From Treponema sp. (GTDB lineage: Bacteria > Spirochaetota > Spirochaetia > Treponematales > Breznakiellaceae), in assembly GCA_003245635.1 (NCBI GenBank), contig QKCO01000063.1:1-35457 (forward strand): a stretch of 35,457 nucleotides of DNA. Direction: 5' to 3'. Shown one piece after another: positions 25,172-33,330 of this stretch. The position numbers and the translations under genes were made by a program. The notes beneath the pieces were generated by a model. That model saw nothing but the letters and a program-made list of their open reading frames with translations, was not told the DNA's origin and made no database searches. Every line of letters begins with the position of its first letter. Position 1 is the stretch's first letter.

Positions 25172-25200
25172 ATTCTATCATGCGGAAGGGTCTATTACAA
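25172..25200 (-). promoter_or_regulatory. Promoter of the barrel-protein pair
   Basis: On the minus strand, TTGTAA (25200-25195), 17-nt spacer, TAGAAT (25177-25172). The leader would be about 15 nt and contain the GGAGG ribosome binding site. The region from here to cheA (about 100 nt) must also hold the cheA promoter; a -10-like TATAAA is at 25284-25289, but no matching -35 was found. Confidence 0.55.
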
Positions 25201-25302
25201 AAGGGAGCCCTACGTTTCCTATCGGTTTATTGGAAAAATGCTTGAGCGGGAGAAAGCCCTCCCTTGACGGAAGACGTTTTGTGTATAAACATTATGGACG
25301 AC

Positions 25303-27690
25303 ATGAGCGACTATTTGGACCCGAATAACGAAGAACTCCTCAAGGACTTCTTCAGCGAAGCGCAATCCCAGGTCGATACCCTCGAGCAGAATATTCTCGT
25401 TCTCGAAAACGAGAGCGGGAACCGGGACGCGGTGGATGAGATCTTCCGCGCGGCCCATACGCTCAAGGGCGGCGCCGCAACCGTCGAGATGGCGGAGCTC
25501 GCCGGCTTCACCCACCTGGTCGAAGACGTTCTCGACGCGATCCGATCCGACGCCGTATCCGTCGGAGAGTCGGTGATCGACGTTCTGCTCGCCTCAATCG
25601 ACATCATCAAGGCCATGCTGACCGAGCGCATGGAGGGCCGCGTCTACGCGGAGGACGTTTCCGGCGTCGAAGCGCGGCTCGCGGAGCTGTTGCCCGCAGG
25701 GTCTTCGGCTCATAAGAAGCAGAAGGCCAAGCCCGCGGCGGCTCCTGCGGCGGCTCCGTCCAAGAAGGCCGAGCCGAGCGGCGGCATGACCGAATACGAG
25801 CTCCTGGAGATGTCGCAGGCCGCCGAGCCGGGCCAGAAAGTGTACAAGGTCGCCGTGACGTTTAATGAAGACAACGTCATGAATACCGTCGGCGGCATTC
25901 AGGTGTTCGCGGCTCTCAAGGATACGGGCACCGTCCTGCGGACCGTCCCCGAGTTCGAGAAGCTCTACGAGGACACTTTTTATCCGACCGTCGACTACTA
26001 CGTCGCCAGCTCCAAGGCGCCCGACGAGCTGAAAAAACGGGTATCCATTCCCGACGTGACGCTGGCGGCGGACGTTTCGCCCGTAGGCTCCGCGGCTGCC
26101 GCTCCGGCTCCGGTTTCCCGGCCCGTTGCGGCAACGCCCCGTCCGGCGGCCCCCGCCGCCCCGAAGCCCGCTGCTGCGGCCGTTCCCGCGCCGAAGCCTG
26201 CGCCCGCCGCGCCGGCTCCGGTCGCGGAGGCGAAGATCGAAACGGAATCGGAAGCCGAGAAGAGCCAGAAGGAAGCCGATGCGAGAAAGGCCGGAAAAGA
26301 GGCGGGAGCCATCCTCCGCGTCGACTCGAAGCGCATCGACAACCTGCTCAACCTGGTTTCGGAGACGGTCATCACGAAGGCGACCTTCAATCAGGTGTCC
26401 ACTCAGTTCGGCGATCTGATGGCTCAGCTGCAGTCGACCGAATCCGTGTACCGCGAAAAGGTGAAGGATCTCTTCGATTCGCTTCCCGAGTATCTTGAGG
26501 GAATCAGGCAGGGACGCACCGTGAAGGATGTGCGCAAGGAGATCGGGGATCGCTACGGAGACCTCTTTACCCTGTTCGACCCCTTCGAAGCCACCCTCAA
26601 ATCGAACGTCGCGAAATTCAGGTCTACGGCGCAGAACCTCGGCCGCATCACCGGCGAGCTCCAGGAAGGCGTCATGCGGATCCGAATGGTGCCCATCAGC
26701 CAGATATTCTCGCGCTTCCCGCGCCTCGTCCGGGACCTATCCAAGAGCCTCAACAAGAAGATCAATCTGATCATAGAAGGCGAGGAGACCGAGCTCGACA
26801 AGTCGGTGATCGAGGACCTGCTCGACCCGATCATGCATTCGGTGCGAAATTCGATCGACCACGGCATCGAAACTCCCGACGTCCGCCTGGCGGCCGGCAA
26901 GAGCGAGGAAGGCCACGTGTTGCTCAAGGCCAGCAACGAAGGCAACATGATCGTGATCGATATCTCCGACGACGGCAAGGGCATCGACGTCGAGGCCGTC
27001 AAAGCCAAGGCGGTCGAGAAGGGCCTGCTCCATCCGAACAAGATTCTGACCGATATCGAGGCGTTCAACCTGATATTCGAGCCGGGATTCTCCACCGCGA
27101 AGCAGATCACCAACATCTCCGGCCGCGGCGTGGGACTCGATGTGGTCAGACGCCAGATCGAGAAGCTCAACGGCACGGTCACGGTCTTCTCCGAGCGCGG
27201 GAAGGGCACTCGATTCACCATCAAGTTGCCGCTCACCTTGGCCATCATCCAAGGCCTCCTGGTGCGCGTGGGCCGGGAAATCTACTCGATCCCCATCACT
27301 TCGGTCATCGAAAGCCACCGCATCAAACCGTCCGACATCAAGATGATCGACAATTACGAGGTCTTCAACATCCGCAGCGACGTCATCGCGATGCTCAGGC
27401 TGAACCGCCTGTTCGGCATCAAGACGACGGAGCAGCGGGAGTACAATTTCGTCGTCATCGTCGGCACCGCGGAGAAGAAAGTGGGCCTCATGGTCGACAG
27501 CCTCATCGGAGAGGAGGACGTGGTCATAAAACCGCTCCGCGACCAGTTCACCAATTCGCCGGGGATCGCCGGAGCCTCCATCCTCGGCGACGGTTCGGTT
27601 TCTCTCATCATCGACGTCAGTCAGCTCCTCGATTTGGGACTGAAGAAAGAGCTGGAAGAGCGCCGCCGCCGAGAGGCGACCATACGGTAG
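25303..27690 (+). CDS. cheA: Chemotaxis histidine kinase CheA
   Basis: This is a 795-residue kinase that phosphorylates CheY in response to receptors. It has P1 with phospho-acceptor His52 in FRAAHTLKGGAAT, P2 CheY-binding around residues 175-260, a long Ala/Pro linker (about 260-330), dimerisation P3, P4 ATPase (HSVRNSIDHGIE, DDGKGID, GFSTA, GRGVGLDVVRRQIEKLNG) and a C-terminal CheW-like P5. P3 is unusually long: about 105 residues lie between VITKA and RMVPI, against about 40 in Thermotoga. Such enlargement is known in Treponema CheA. ATG 25303 gives MSDYLDPNNEE, the spirochaetal N-terminus as I recall it; ATG 25294 is in frame and also possible. Neither has a clear ribosome binding site. 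First gene of the cheA-W-X-Y operon. Confidence 0.95.
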   Translation: MSDYLDPNNEELLKDFFSEAQSQVDTLEQNILVLENESGNRDAVDEIFRAAHTLKGGAATVEMAELAGFTHLVEDVLDAIRSDAVSVGESVIDVLLASIDIIKAMLTERMEGRVYAEDVSGVEARLAELLPAGSSAHKKQKAKPAAAPAAAPSKKAEPSGGMTEYELLEMSQAAEPGQKVYKVAVTFNEDNVMNTVGGIQVFAALKDTGTVLRTVPEFEKLYEDTFYPTVDYYVASSKAPDELKKRVSIPDVTLAADVSPVGSAAAAPAPVSRPVAATPRPAAPAAPKPAAAAVPAPKPAPAAPAPVAEAKIETESEAEKSQKEADARKAGKEAGAILRVDSKRIDNLLNLVSETVITKATFNQVSTQFGDLMAQLQSTESVYREKVKDLFDSLPEYLEGIRQGRTVKDVRKEIGDRYGDLFTLFDPFEATLKSNVAKFRSTAQNLGRITGELQEGVMRIRMVPISQIFSRFPRLVRDLSKSLNKKINLIIEGEETELDKSVIEDLLDPIMHSVRNSIDHGIETPDVRLAAGKSEEGHVLLKASNEGNMIVIDISDDGKGIDVEAVKAKAVEKGLLHPNKILTDIEAFNLIFEPGFSTAKQITNISGRGVGLDVVRRQIEKLNGTVTVFSERGKGTRFTIKLPLTLAIIQGLLVRVGREIYSIPITSVIESHRIKPSDIKMIDNYEVFNIRSDVIAMLRLNRLFGIKTTEQREYNFVVIVGTAEKKVGLMVDSLIGEEDVVIKPLRDQFTNSPGIAGASILGDGSVSLIIDVSQLLDLGLKKELEERRRREATIR

Positions 27691-27700
27691 CGAGGAAAGA

Positions 27701-29032
27701 ATGACAGCGAACGGCGAAACGACAGCGAAAGAAGAAGCGATCGAAGAGCGCAAGGACCGCATCGACACCATCGATTTCAAGATGGTGACCTTCTCCCTGG
27801 CGGGGAAGGACTACGGCGTCGACATAATGAACGTCAAGGAGATCGCGAAGGCGGGAAAATTCACCTACGTTCCCAACGCGGCGCCCTTCCTGCGCGGCGT
27901 CTACAATCTGCGCGGCGACATCATTCCGGTGATCGACCTGCGGGTATTCTTCCATCTGCCCGCTGAAAAGAAGGAAGAGGATGCGCTGGAGAATACGCTC
28001 ATCCTCCGGGTCGGGGAGCAGGTGATCGGCGTCATCGTCGACAACATCGACAAGGTCGTCGGCATCGCGTCCGCCGCAATCCAGCCTCCGCATCCGATTT
28101 TCGGCGACATCAACATCAAGTACATCCGCGGCGTTGTGGAGAATCAGGGCCGGCTCTACATTATCCTGGACGCGGTGAGGATCTTCGCCCCCAAGGAAGA
28201 ATCGAAGCGCGCCATCGCCGAAGTCGGCGACGCGTCCTTCTCCGCGCCGCTGCCGATCGCTGAACCGCGCGTCGAATCCGATCGGCAGGCGGCATCGTCC
28301 GATCTCGATTTCATCAAAGAGACTCTGTTCGCTTTCCGCCGCTTCTCGACAACCGAGCTCAACGAGGCGTGGGTCGCTTCGCGCTTCGCGGAGTGGAAGG
28401 CTTCGAAAGGCGGCAAGGACCTCCAGCTGAAGGACCCGGATGACGCGGACCAATATCTGAGCACATTCTATTCTCCGTACTCCGGCGCTTTCTGGAGCGA
28501 CGAATACGCCGCGGCCGTTTCGGAGACGCTTCCCGATATTTCCGCGAAGAACATCAACGTATGGAATCCGGGGTGCGGAAAGGGGCAAGAGACCTTCTCA
28601 TTCGCGTGCATCCTGCGGAATCGGTATCCGGACGCGCGCGTGAAGATTTGGGCGAACGATTCGGATCTGCTTTCGATTTCCACCGCCCCCAACATGGTGT
28701 TCGATTTGGACGATGTTCCCGAGTTCTGCCGGGAGCACATGACTAAGGGGCGGAACGGATACGGCTTCAGCCAGGCGATCCGGGATTCGATCGTCTTCGA
28801 GTACCACGACGTCCTGAATTCAAACCCGTATCCGGACCTCGATATCGTTCTCGCCCGCGACCTCCTCTCGCTTTTATCCTCGACCGACCAAGTCCGCGTC
28901 ATCGAGGATTTCGCGGAGAAAATGAAGGGCAATGGTATTTTGATGCTGGGCCGGAACGAGCGCTTGGATTTCTCCGGGGATTGGAAAGCGATAGGGAATG
29001 ATCTGGTGTCGGTCTACACGCGGGCCGAATGA
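27701..29032 (+). CDS. CheW fused to a degenerate CheR-like methyltransferase domain
   Basis: This 443-residue fusion has residues 25-165 as a complete CheW adaptor (TFSLAGKDYGVDIMNVKEI, GVYNLRGDIIPVIDLR, GVIVDNIDKVVGI) that links receptors to CheA. Residues 200-443 resemble the CheR methyltransferase fold, with a SAM-binding-like loop NPGCGKGQETFSFACIL (289-305) and WANDSD (317-322). However, the conserved CheR motif FCRNVLIYF is replaced by LARDLLSLLS, and the N-terminal CheR helical domain is reduced. Family knowledge: CheW-CheR-like fusions occur in Treponema arrays and are thought structural rather than catalytic. GAGGAAAG precedes ATG 27701, 10 nt after cheA. Confidence 0.88.
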   Translation: MTANGETTAKEEAIEERKDRIDTIDFKMVTFSLAGKDYGVDIMNVKEIAKAGKFTYVPNAAPFLRGVYNLRGDIIPVIDLRVFFHLPAEKKEEDALENTLILRVGEQVIGVIVDNIDKVVGIASAAIQPPHPIFGDINIKYIRGVVENQGRLYIILDAVRIFAPKEESKRAIAEVGDASFSAPLPIAEPRVESDRQAASSDLDFIKETLFAFRRFSTTELNEAWVASRFAEWKASKGGKDLQLKDPDDADQYLSTFYSPYSGAFWSDEYAAAVSETLPDISAKNINVWNPGCGKGQETFSFACILRNRYPDARVKIWANDSDLLSISTAPNMVFDLDDVPEFCREHMTKGRNGYGFSQAIRDSIVFEYHDVLNSNPYPDLDIVLARDLLSLLSSTDQVRVIEDFAEKMKGNGILMLGRNERLDFSGDWKAIGNDLVSVYTRAE

Positions 29033-29067
29033 GAGAACTGCGATAGGAACAGCATAAGGAGCGTAGA

Positions 29068-29532
29068 ATGAGAGTCGAATATATCAATCCCTTCGTGGAA
29101 GCAGCATTCAACGTTTTGAAGGAAGTTCTAAACTCCGACGTGAAGCGGGGTGAACTCTATCTGAAATCGACTACTATGCCCGTGCTCGGCGTCGCGGCTC
29201 TCGTCGGATTGGCCGGGGACGTCGAGGGCCGCGTGCTCTTCGACATGTCCAAGCCGACCGCGCTCGGTGTCGCGTCCGTAATGAACGGCGAGGAGCTCGC
29301 TACGATGGACGAGTTGGCGAAGGCCACGATTACGGAGCTCGCGAATATGATCACCGCGCAAGCGGTCACGAAGTTGCACGATCTCGGTTTTAAATTCGAC
29401 CTGACTCCTCCCGCGCTGTTCACCGGCGATAATATGGAAGTGTCCGACCATGAAGTCGAAGCCTTGATAGTCCCGATGGAAGTGCCGCAGGGAAAGATCG
29501 AAATCAACGTCGCGATCCGCGAACGGGCGTAA
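29068..29532 (+). CDS. cheX: CheY-P phosphatase CheX
   Basis: This 154-residue CheC/CheX/FliY-family phosphatase dephosphorylates CheY-P. It has the single ExxN catalytic motif on the central helix (E90 and N93 in TITELANMITAQAV), and a second such motif is absent, as expected for CheX. The beta strands GRVLFDMSK and KIEINVAIRE fit the family fold, which dimerises by strand exchange. AAGGAG (29057-29062) lies before ATG 29068, which is 35 nt after the CheW fusion. cheY starts 10 nt downstream, matching the conserved spirochaetal cheA-W-X-Y order. Confidence 0.93.
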   Translation: MRVEYINPFVEAAFNVLKEVLNSDVKRGELYLKSTTMPVLGVAALVGLAGDVEGRVLFDMSKPTALGVASVMNGEELATMDELAKATITELANMITAQAVTKLHDLGFKFDLTPPALFTGDNMEVSDHEVEALIVPMEVPQGKIEINVAIRERA

Positions 29533-29542
29533 CAGGGAACGT

Positions 29543-29980
29543 ATGAAGACAAAAGAGGATTTTCCTGCGATAAATGCTCGGGAGCCCGATGGCCGGAAAC
29601 CCGACGGTTCCCCCTACCGGGTGCTCGTGGTCGACGATTCAATCTTCGTCGCGAAGCAGATCGGCCAGATCCTTTCATCCGAGGGCTACGATATCGTCGC
29701 TACGGCGGGAGACGGCGAACAGGGCGTGGAAAAGTACAAGGAGCTGTTCCCGAACATCGACCTGGTGACTATGGATATAACGATGCCGCGGATGGATGGG
29801 ATTTCCGCGCTCGAGCACATCATGAATTTCGACAAGAACGCCAAGGTCATCATGATCAGCGCGCTCGGAAAACAGGATCTGGTAAAGAAATCCCTGTTGC
29901 TCGGCGCCAAGAATTATATCGTAAAGCCGCTGGATAGGAAGAAAGTTCTCGAGCGCATTTCGCAGGTTTTGTCCAAGTAA
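29543..29980 (+). CDS. cheY: Chemotaxis response regulator CheY
   Basis: This 145-residue single receiver domain carries phosphorylation from CheA to the flagellar switch. Active-site residues are present: D31/D32 in VLVVDDS, phospho-acceptor D78 in VTMDITMPRMDG, S106 in MISALG and K128 in VKPLD. It carries about 24 extra residues before the receiver core (a charged segment ending DGRKPDGSPY), longer than most CheY proteins. AGGGAA precedes ATG 29543. It is the last gene of the chemotaxis operon; no clear terminator follows before the tRNA promoter. Confidence 0.94.
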   Translation: MKTKEDFPAINAREPDGRKPDGSPYRVLVVDDSIFVAKQIGQILSSEGYDIVATAGDGEQGVEKYKELFPNIDLVTMDITMPRMDGISALEHIMNFDKNAKVIMISALGKQDLVKKSLLLGAKNYIVKPLDRKKVLERISQVLSK

Positions 29981-29994
29981 TCCGACCGTTTCTA

Positions 29995-30024
29995 TTGACA
30001 CTCGGTGCGTACTTCGTATATAAA
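29995..30024 (+). promoter_or_regulatory. Promoter of tRNA-Val with a flanking dyad
   Basis: Consensus TTGACA (29995-30000) is followed by TATATA (30017-30022, 16-nt spacer) or TATAAA (30019-30024, 18-nt spacer). A 7-bp inverted repeat, GTGCGTA (30005-30011) and TACGCAC (30025-30031), brackets the -10 element just before the tRNA. Confidence 0.7.
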
Positions 30025-30035
30025 TACGCACGTTC

Positions 30036-30109
30036 GGGCGGTTAGCTCAGTTGGTTAGAGCACCAGTATGACACGCTGGGGGTCACAAGTTCGACTCTTG
30101 TATCGCCCA
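30036..30109 (+). tRNA. tRNA-Val (GAC anticodon)
   Basis: Full cloverleaf: acceptor GGGCGGT with ATCGCCC (one G-U pair), D arm GCTC-GAGC, anticodon stem CCAGT/GCTGG with loop ATGACAC (anticodon GAC), 5-nt variable region and T arm ACAAG-TTCGACT-CTTGT, discriminator A. CCA is not encoded. It has its own promoter and a terminator. Confidence 0.95.
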
Positions 30110-30111
30110 AT

Positions 30112-30148
30112 AAAAACCTTGATTCGCTGACGCGGGTCAAGGTTTTTT
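30112..30148 (+). terminator. Intrinsic terminator after tRNA-Val
   Basis: AAAAACCTTGA (30112-30122) pairs with TCAAGGTTTTT (30137-30147) around a 14-nt GC-rich loop, and the stem runs into a six-T tract. Confidence 0.85.
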
Positions 30149-30213
30149 ATGCCCGCTTCCGTCTCCCTTGCCGCGCCGCCTCTTTCCGCCGACCGAAAAT
30201 GTTTGCCATTCTG

Positions 30214-30219
30214 TATAAT
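30214..30219 (+). promoter_or_regulatory. -10 element of the TRAP transporter operon
   Basis: A perfect TATAAT lies 66 nt before the dctP start. The expected -35 position (about 30191-30196, GACCGA) does not match consensus, so the promoter may need an activator. The 175-nt gap between the tRNA and dctP otherwise holds only the tRNA terminator. Confidence 0.45.
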
Positions 30220-30284
30220 CGGGACTACCATGAAGGGTCCGTAGTTCTCTACATCATCATTTTCGTTTTGATTAGGAGGAACGC

Positions 30285-31298
30285 GTGAAAAAGAGGTGGT
30301 ATGTTCTAGTATCGGCGTTGCTGGCTTGCGGCTCTGTATTCGCGGGCGGCGGCAAGGAATCGGCTCCGGCCGCCGCGCAGAAAGCGGAACCGGTGAAGCT
30401 TAAATGGGCCCACGTCTACGAGACGAGCGAGGAGTTCCACAAGTGGGCTCTGTGGGCCGCCGACGAGATCCAGAAGCGAACCAACGGCGCCTACCAGATC
30501 GAGGTGTTTCCCGCTTCGTCGCTCGGCAAGGAATCGGACATCGTCCAGGGCTTGAGCCTCGGTTCGGTCGATATCGTCTACGCCGGCGCGGCCTTCATCG
30601 GCAACACCTACGGCCCAATAGCCATGGGCGAAGCCCCCTTCATGTTCACAGGGTTCGACCATTTCCAGAAATACGCGAAGAGCCCCTTCTTCCAGGAGCT
30701 GGCCGACGGCTACGCCAAGGCTTCCGGCGGCAACAAAATCACGTCCGTCACCTACTACGGCGCGCGCTGCGTCACTTCGAACAAGCCGATCAACGTGCCC
30801 GCCGATATGAAGGGCCTCAAGATCCGCGTCCCCAACGCGCCCCTGTACCTGATGTTCACCGAGGCCGTCGGCGCCAACGCCGCGCCCATCGCGTTCGCCG
30901 AGGTATATCTGGCGCTGCAGCAGCACGTCGTCGATGCGCAGGAGAATCCGCTGCCGACGATCCAGGCCAAGAAATTCTATGAAGTGCAGAAGTACATCAA
31001 CCTTACCCAGCACATCGTCAACAATCTCCTGACGATCGTCTCCTCCAACACATGGAACAAGCTTTCGGACGCGAACAAAAAGATCTTCGCCGACGTGCTG
31101 ATCGAGGCTTCTGACAAGTGCTCCGTCGCGATCAGCAAGGCGGAGGGCGATCTGGTGACTTGGTTCGAGCAGCAGGGCAATATCGTCAATAAGGTCGACC
31201 GGACGCCGTTCATCGAAGCCGTCGCGCCGAGCCTCAAGAGTAGCCCGCGCATGACCTGGACGCTCGAGCAGTACAACAAGATGCAGGCGCTCCGGTAA
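30285..31298 (+). CDS. dctP: TRAP transporter solute-binding protein, DctP family
   Basis: This 337-residue binding protein of a TRAP system captures an organic acid in the periplasm. The signal sequence (MKKRWYVLVSALLACGSVFAGGG) contains LLAC, which could be a relaxed spirochaetal lipobox, or cleavage may follow VFA. The family core is present: GSVDIVYAGAAFIG, EAPFMF, and GLKIRVPNAPLYLMF with the arginine that contacts carboxylates, then GANAAPIAFAEVYLALQQHVVDAQENP. GTG 30285 is preceded by AGGAGGA (30274-30280). dctQ and dctM follow after a long hairpin. The ligand cannot be specified. Confidence 0.93.
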   Translation: MKKRWYVLVSALLACGSVFAGGGKESAPAAAQKAEPVKLKWAHVYETSEEFHKWALWAADEIQKRTNGAYQIEVFPASSLGKESDIVQGLSLGSVDIVYAGAAFIGNTYGPIAMGEAPFMFTGFDHFQKYAKSPFFQELADGYAKASGGNKITSVTYYGARCVTSNKPINVPADMKGLKIRVPNAPLYLMFTEAVGANAAPIAFAEVYLALQQHVVDAQENPLPTIQAKKFYEVQKYINLTQHIVNNLLTIVSSNTWNKLSDANKKIFADVLIEASDKCSVAISKAEGDLVTWFEQQGNIVNKVDRTPFIEAVAPSLKSSPRMTWTLEQYNKMQALR

Positions 31299-31327
31299 TC
31301 CGGTCCGTCCTTCGTCAAACATTTTTT

Positions 31328-31371
31328 GAGGGCTGTCCAATAAGTTCTGGGAACTTGCTTGGACAGCCCTC
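31328..31371. repeat. Long intercistronic hairpin between dctP and dctQ
   Basis: GAGGGCTGTCCAA (31328-31340) and TTGGACAGCCCTC (31359-31371) form a perfect 13-bp stem, and AAGTTC/GAACTT adds 6 bp around a TGG triloop after a small internal loop. No T-tract follows, so it is not a standard terminator. It probably stabilises or processes the dctP part of the mRNA. Confidence 0.75.
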
Positions 31372-31411
31372 GTCGCATCATCAGCTAGATCGATAACGCA
31401 ACGGAGTGCTT

Positions 31412-31966
31412 ATGGCGGATTCAGCATCGGGAACGCCGAAAAAGGACGATTCCTCGGCCCCGGAATTCAAATTCAGCGACTATAAGATAGAAGACTACGT
31501 CGTCCTGCTCATGTTCTGGGCGTTGGCGGCGGTCGTGTTCGCGCAATTCTTTTCGCGCTACGTCCTCAATTCGTCCATCGTATGGACCGAGGAGATGGCT
31601 CGGTACCTGCTCATCAGCGTCGGTTTCCTCGGTTCCGTCATGGCGACCCGGAAGCGCGCGCATATATTCGTCGAGATCGGCTACCGCTTCTTCCCCCGCA
31701 AGATCGGCTTCATCTTTTCGACGCTCGTCGACATCATCAAGATCGTCTTCTTCGGCATCTGCGCGTATCTTTCGATCCGGATTTTTCCGATCATGATGCG
31801 GCAGCGGATGGTGACGGTTTCCTGGCCCATGGCGGTTGTATACGCGCCGGTGCTGGTCGGATTCGTCCTCATGACGTTCCGCAGCGCCCAGGTCGCTTGG
31901 GACCATTGGAAGTCCGGGTACATCCCGGTCGTAAACGACCCCAACGCGCCCATGCCGATGGATTGA
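31412..31966 (+). CDS. dctQ: TRAP transporter small permease, DctQ family
   Basis: This 184-residue inner-membrane protein has four hydrophobic helices (about 30-48, 63-80, 100-120, 140-157). It has the DctQ signature around the first loop: FFSRYVLNSSIVWTEEMARY. It forms the membrane complex with DctM. A charged N-terminal extension of about 25 residues precedes the first helix. CGGAG at 31402-31406 supports ATG 31412 over an in-frame GTG at 31406. It is 13 nt upstream of dctM. Confidence 0.9.
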   Translation: MADSASGTPKKDDSSAPEFKFSDYKIEDYVVLLMFWALAAVVFAQFFSRYVLNSSIVWTEEMARYLLISVGFLGSVMATRKRAHIFVEIGYRFFPRKIGFIFSTLVDIIKIVFFGICAYLSIRIFPIMMRQRMVTVSWPMAVVYAPVLVGFVLMTFRSAQVAWDHWKSGYIPVVNDPNAPMPMD

Positions 31967-31979
31967 GAGCGAGGCACAA

Positions 31980-33257
31980 ATGATCGGAATCATGTTCATA
32001 GCGCTTTTCGCGCTGATTATCATCGGGGCTCCCATCGCAATCGCGCTCGGGGGCTCCTCGATGCTTTGGGTGTACCTTTCGAAGGCTGTGCCCGATTTCA
32101 CCATCCTGCACCGCATGGTCAACGGCGTGGACAGCTTCCCCCTGCTCGCCATCCCGTTCTTCATTCTCGCCGGCAACCTGATGAACGCGGCGGGGCTGAC
32201 CAATCAGATATTCGATTTCGCCCGGGCGATCGTCGGCTGGCTTCCCGGCGGACTCGGCCACGTGAACATCGGCGCGAGCATCATCTTCGCGGGGATGTCG
32301 GGCGCGGCGGTCGCCGACGCGGGCGGCCTCGGGACCATCGAGATCAAGGCGATGAACGACGCCGGCTACGATCTCGATTTCTCGATGGCGGTGACGGCTG
32401 CCTCCTCGACGATCGGACCCATCATTCCGCCAAGCCTGCCTATGGTCATCTTCGGCGTCATGGCGTCGGCCTCGATCGGTAAATTGTTCATCGCCGGCTT
32501 CATCCCGGGGCTCCTGATGGGGCTCGCCTTGATGATCATGGTCGCCTATTACGCCAAGAAGCGGAATTATCCGCGCGACGCCTCGTTCTCGATCAAGACG
32601 CTCGGCCGGACCTTCGTGAAGGGGCTTCCCGCGCTCATGACCCCGGTGATCATCATCGGCGGCATCGCCAGCGGCGTCTTCACGCCCACAGAAGCGGCCA
32701 TCGCCGCCGTCGCGTATTCGCTCATCCTCGGCATCGTCTACCGGACGCTCAATTTCAAGAAATTGGTGGCCATCAGCATGGAAACCGCCGAGACGACGGC
32801 GATCATCCTGCTCATCGTCTCCGGCGCCTCCATCTTCGCGTGGGTGCTGACCGCCAACCAGGTCACGGAGAAGTTCGCCGCCCTCATGCTCGGGATGTCG
32901 AACAACAAGTACGTGATCCTCATGGTGATCAACGTCATCCTGCTGGTAGTGGGCTGCTTCATGGAAACGATCGCCGCTATCACGATCCTGACGCCGGTTC
33001 TGCTGCCGGTCGTCATGAAACTCGGCGTCGATCCGATCCATTTCGGGGTGATCATGGTGCTCAACCTTATGATCGGCCTTCTGACGCCGCCGGTCGGCAT
33101 GGTTCTGTTCGTGCTGTCGCGCGTGGCGAAGGTTCCCTTCGAGCGCGCCGCGAAAGCGACGGTGCCCTTCCTGATACCGCTCTTGACCGTACTCATCCTC
33201 ATCACCTTCATCGAGCCGCTGTGCATGTGGCTGCCGGGCATATTGTTCAAGCGCTGA
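31980..33257 (+). CDS. dctM: TRAP transporter large permease, DctM family
   Basis: This 425-residue polytopic transporter subunit (about 12 hydrophobic segments) carries out sodium-coupled uptake of the solute delivered by DctP. Family motifs include PIAIALGGSSM near the start, FPLLAIPFFILAGNLMN, IFAGMSGAAVADAGGLG, SSTIGPIIPPSLPMVIFG and LLTPPVGMVLFV. The length is standard. GCGAGG lies 5 nt before ATG 31980. Last gene of the TRAP operon. The 73 nt to the next gene contain the zwf promoter. Confidence 0.94.
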   Translation: MIGIMFIALFALIIIGAPIAIALGGSSMLWVYLSKAVPDFTILHRMVNGVDSFPLLAIPFFILAGNLMNAAGLTNQIFDFARAIVGWLPGGLGHVNIGASIIFAGMSGAAVADAGGLGTIEIKAMNDAGYDLDFSMAVTAASSTIGPIIPPSLPMVIFGVMASASIGKLFIAGFIPGLLMGLALMIMVAYYAKKRNYPRDASFSIKTLGRTFVKGLPALMTPVIIIGGIASGVFTPTEAAIAAVAYSLILGIVYRTLNFKKLVAISMETAETTAIILLIVSGASIFAWVLTANQVTEKFAALMLGMSNNKYVILMVINVILLVVGCFMETIAAITILTPVLLPVVMKLGVDPIHFGVIMVLNLMIGLLTPPVGMVLFVLSRVAKVPFERAAKATVPFLIPLLTVLILITFIEPLCMWLPGILFKR

Positions 33258-33294
33258 TCCGCGATGCGGCGGCGGGCCGGCGGCGCGAAAGGCG

Positions 33295-33323
33295 TTGATC
33301 GGTCCCGCCGCACGTCGTATATT
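33295..33323 (+). promoter_or_regulatory. Promoter of zwf, apparently leaderless
   Basis: TTGATC (33295-33300), 17-nt spacer, TATATT (33318-33323), then 7 nt to ATG 33331. Start of transcription would be at the ATG; no ribosome binding site is visible. Confidence 0.55.
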
Positions 33324-33330
33324 CAAAGAC

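Noticed and set aside
25252-25290. Promoter TTGACG with TATAAA for cheA
   Set aside because: The spacer is only 14 nt, outside the usual 16-18 nt, so only the -10 element is noted.
30230-30244. Four-codon leader peptide (ATG AAG GGT CCG TAG) just after the dctP promoter
   Set aside because: It is too short to distinguish from chance, has no ribosome binding site and no accompanying attenuator hairpin.
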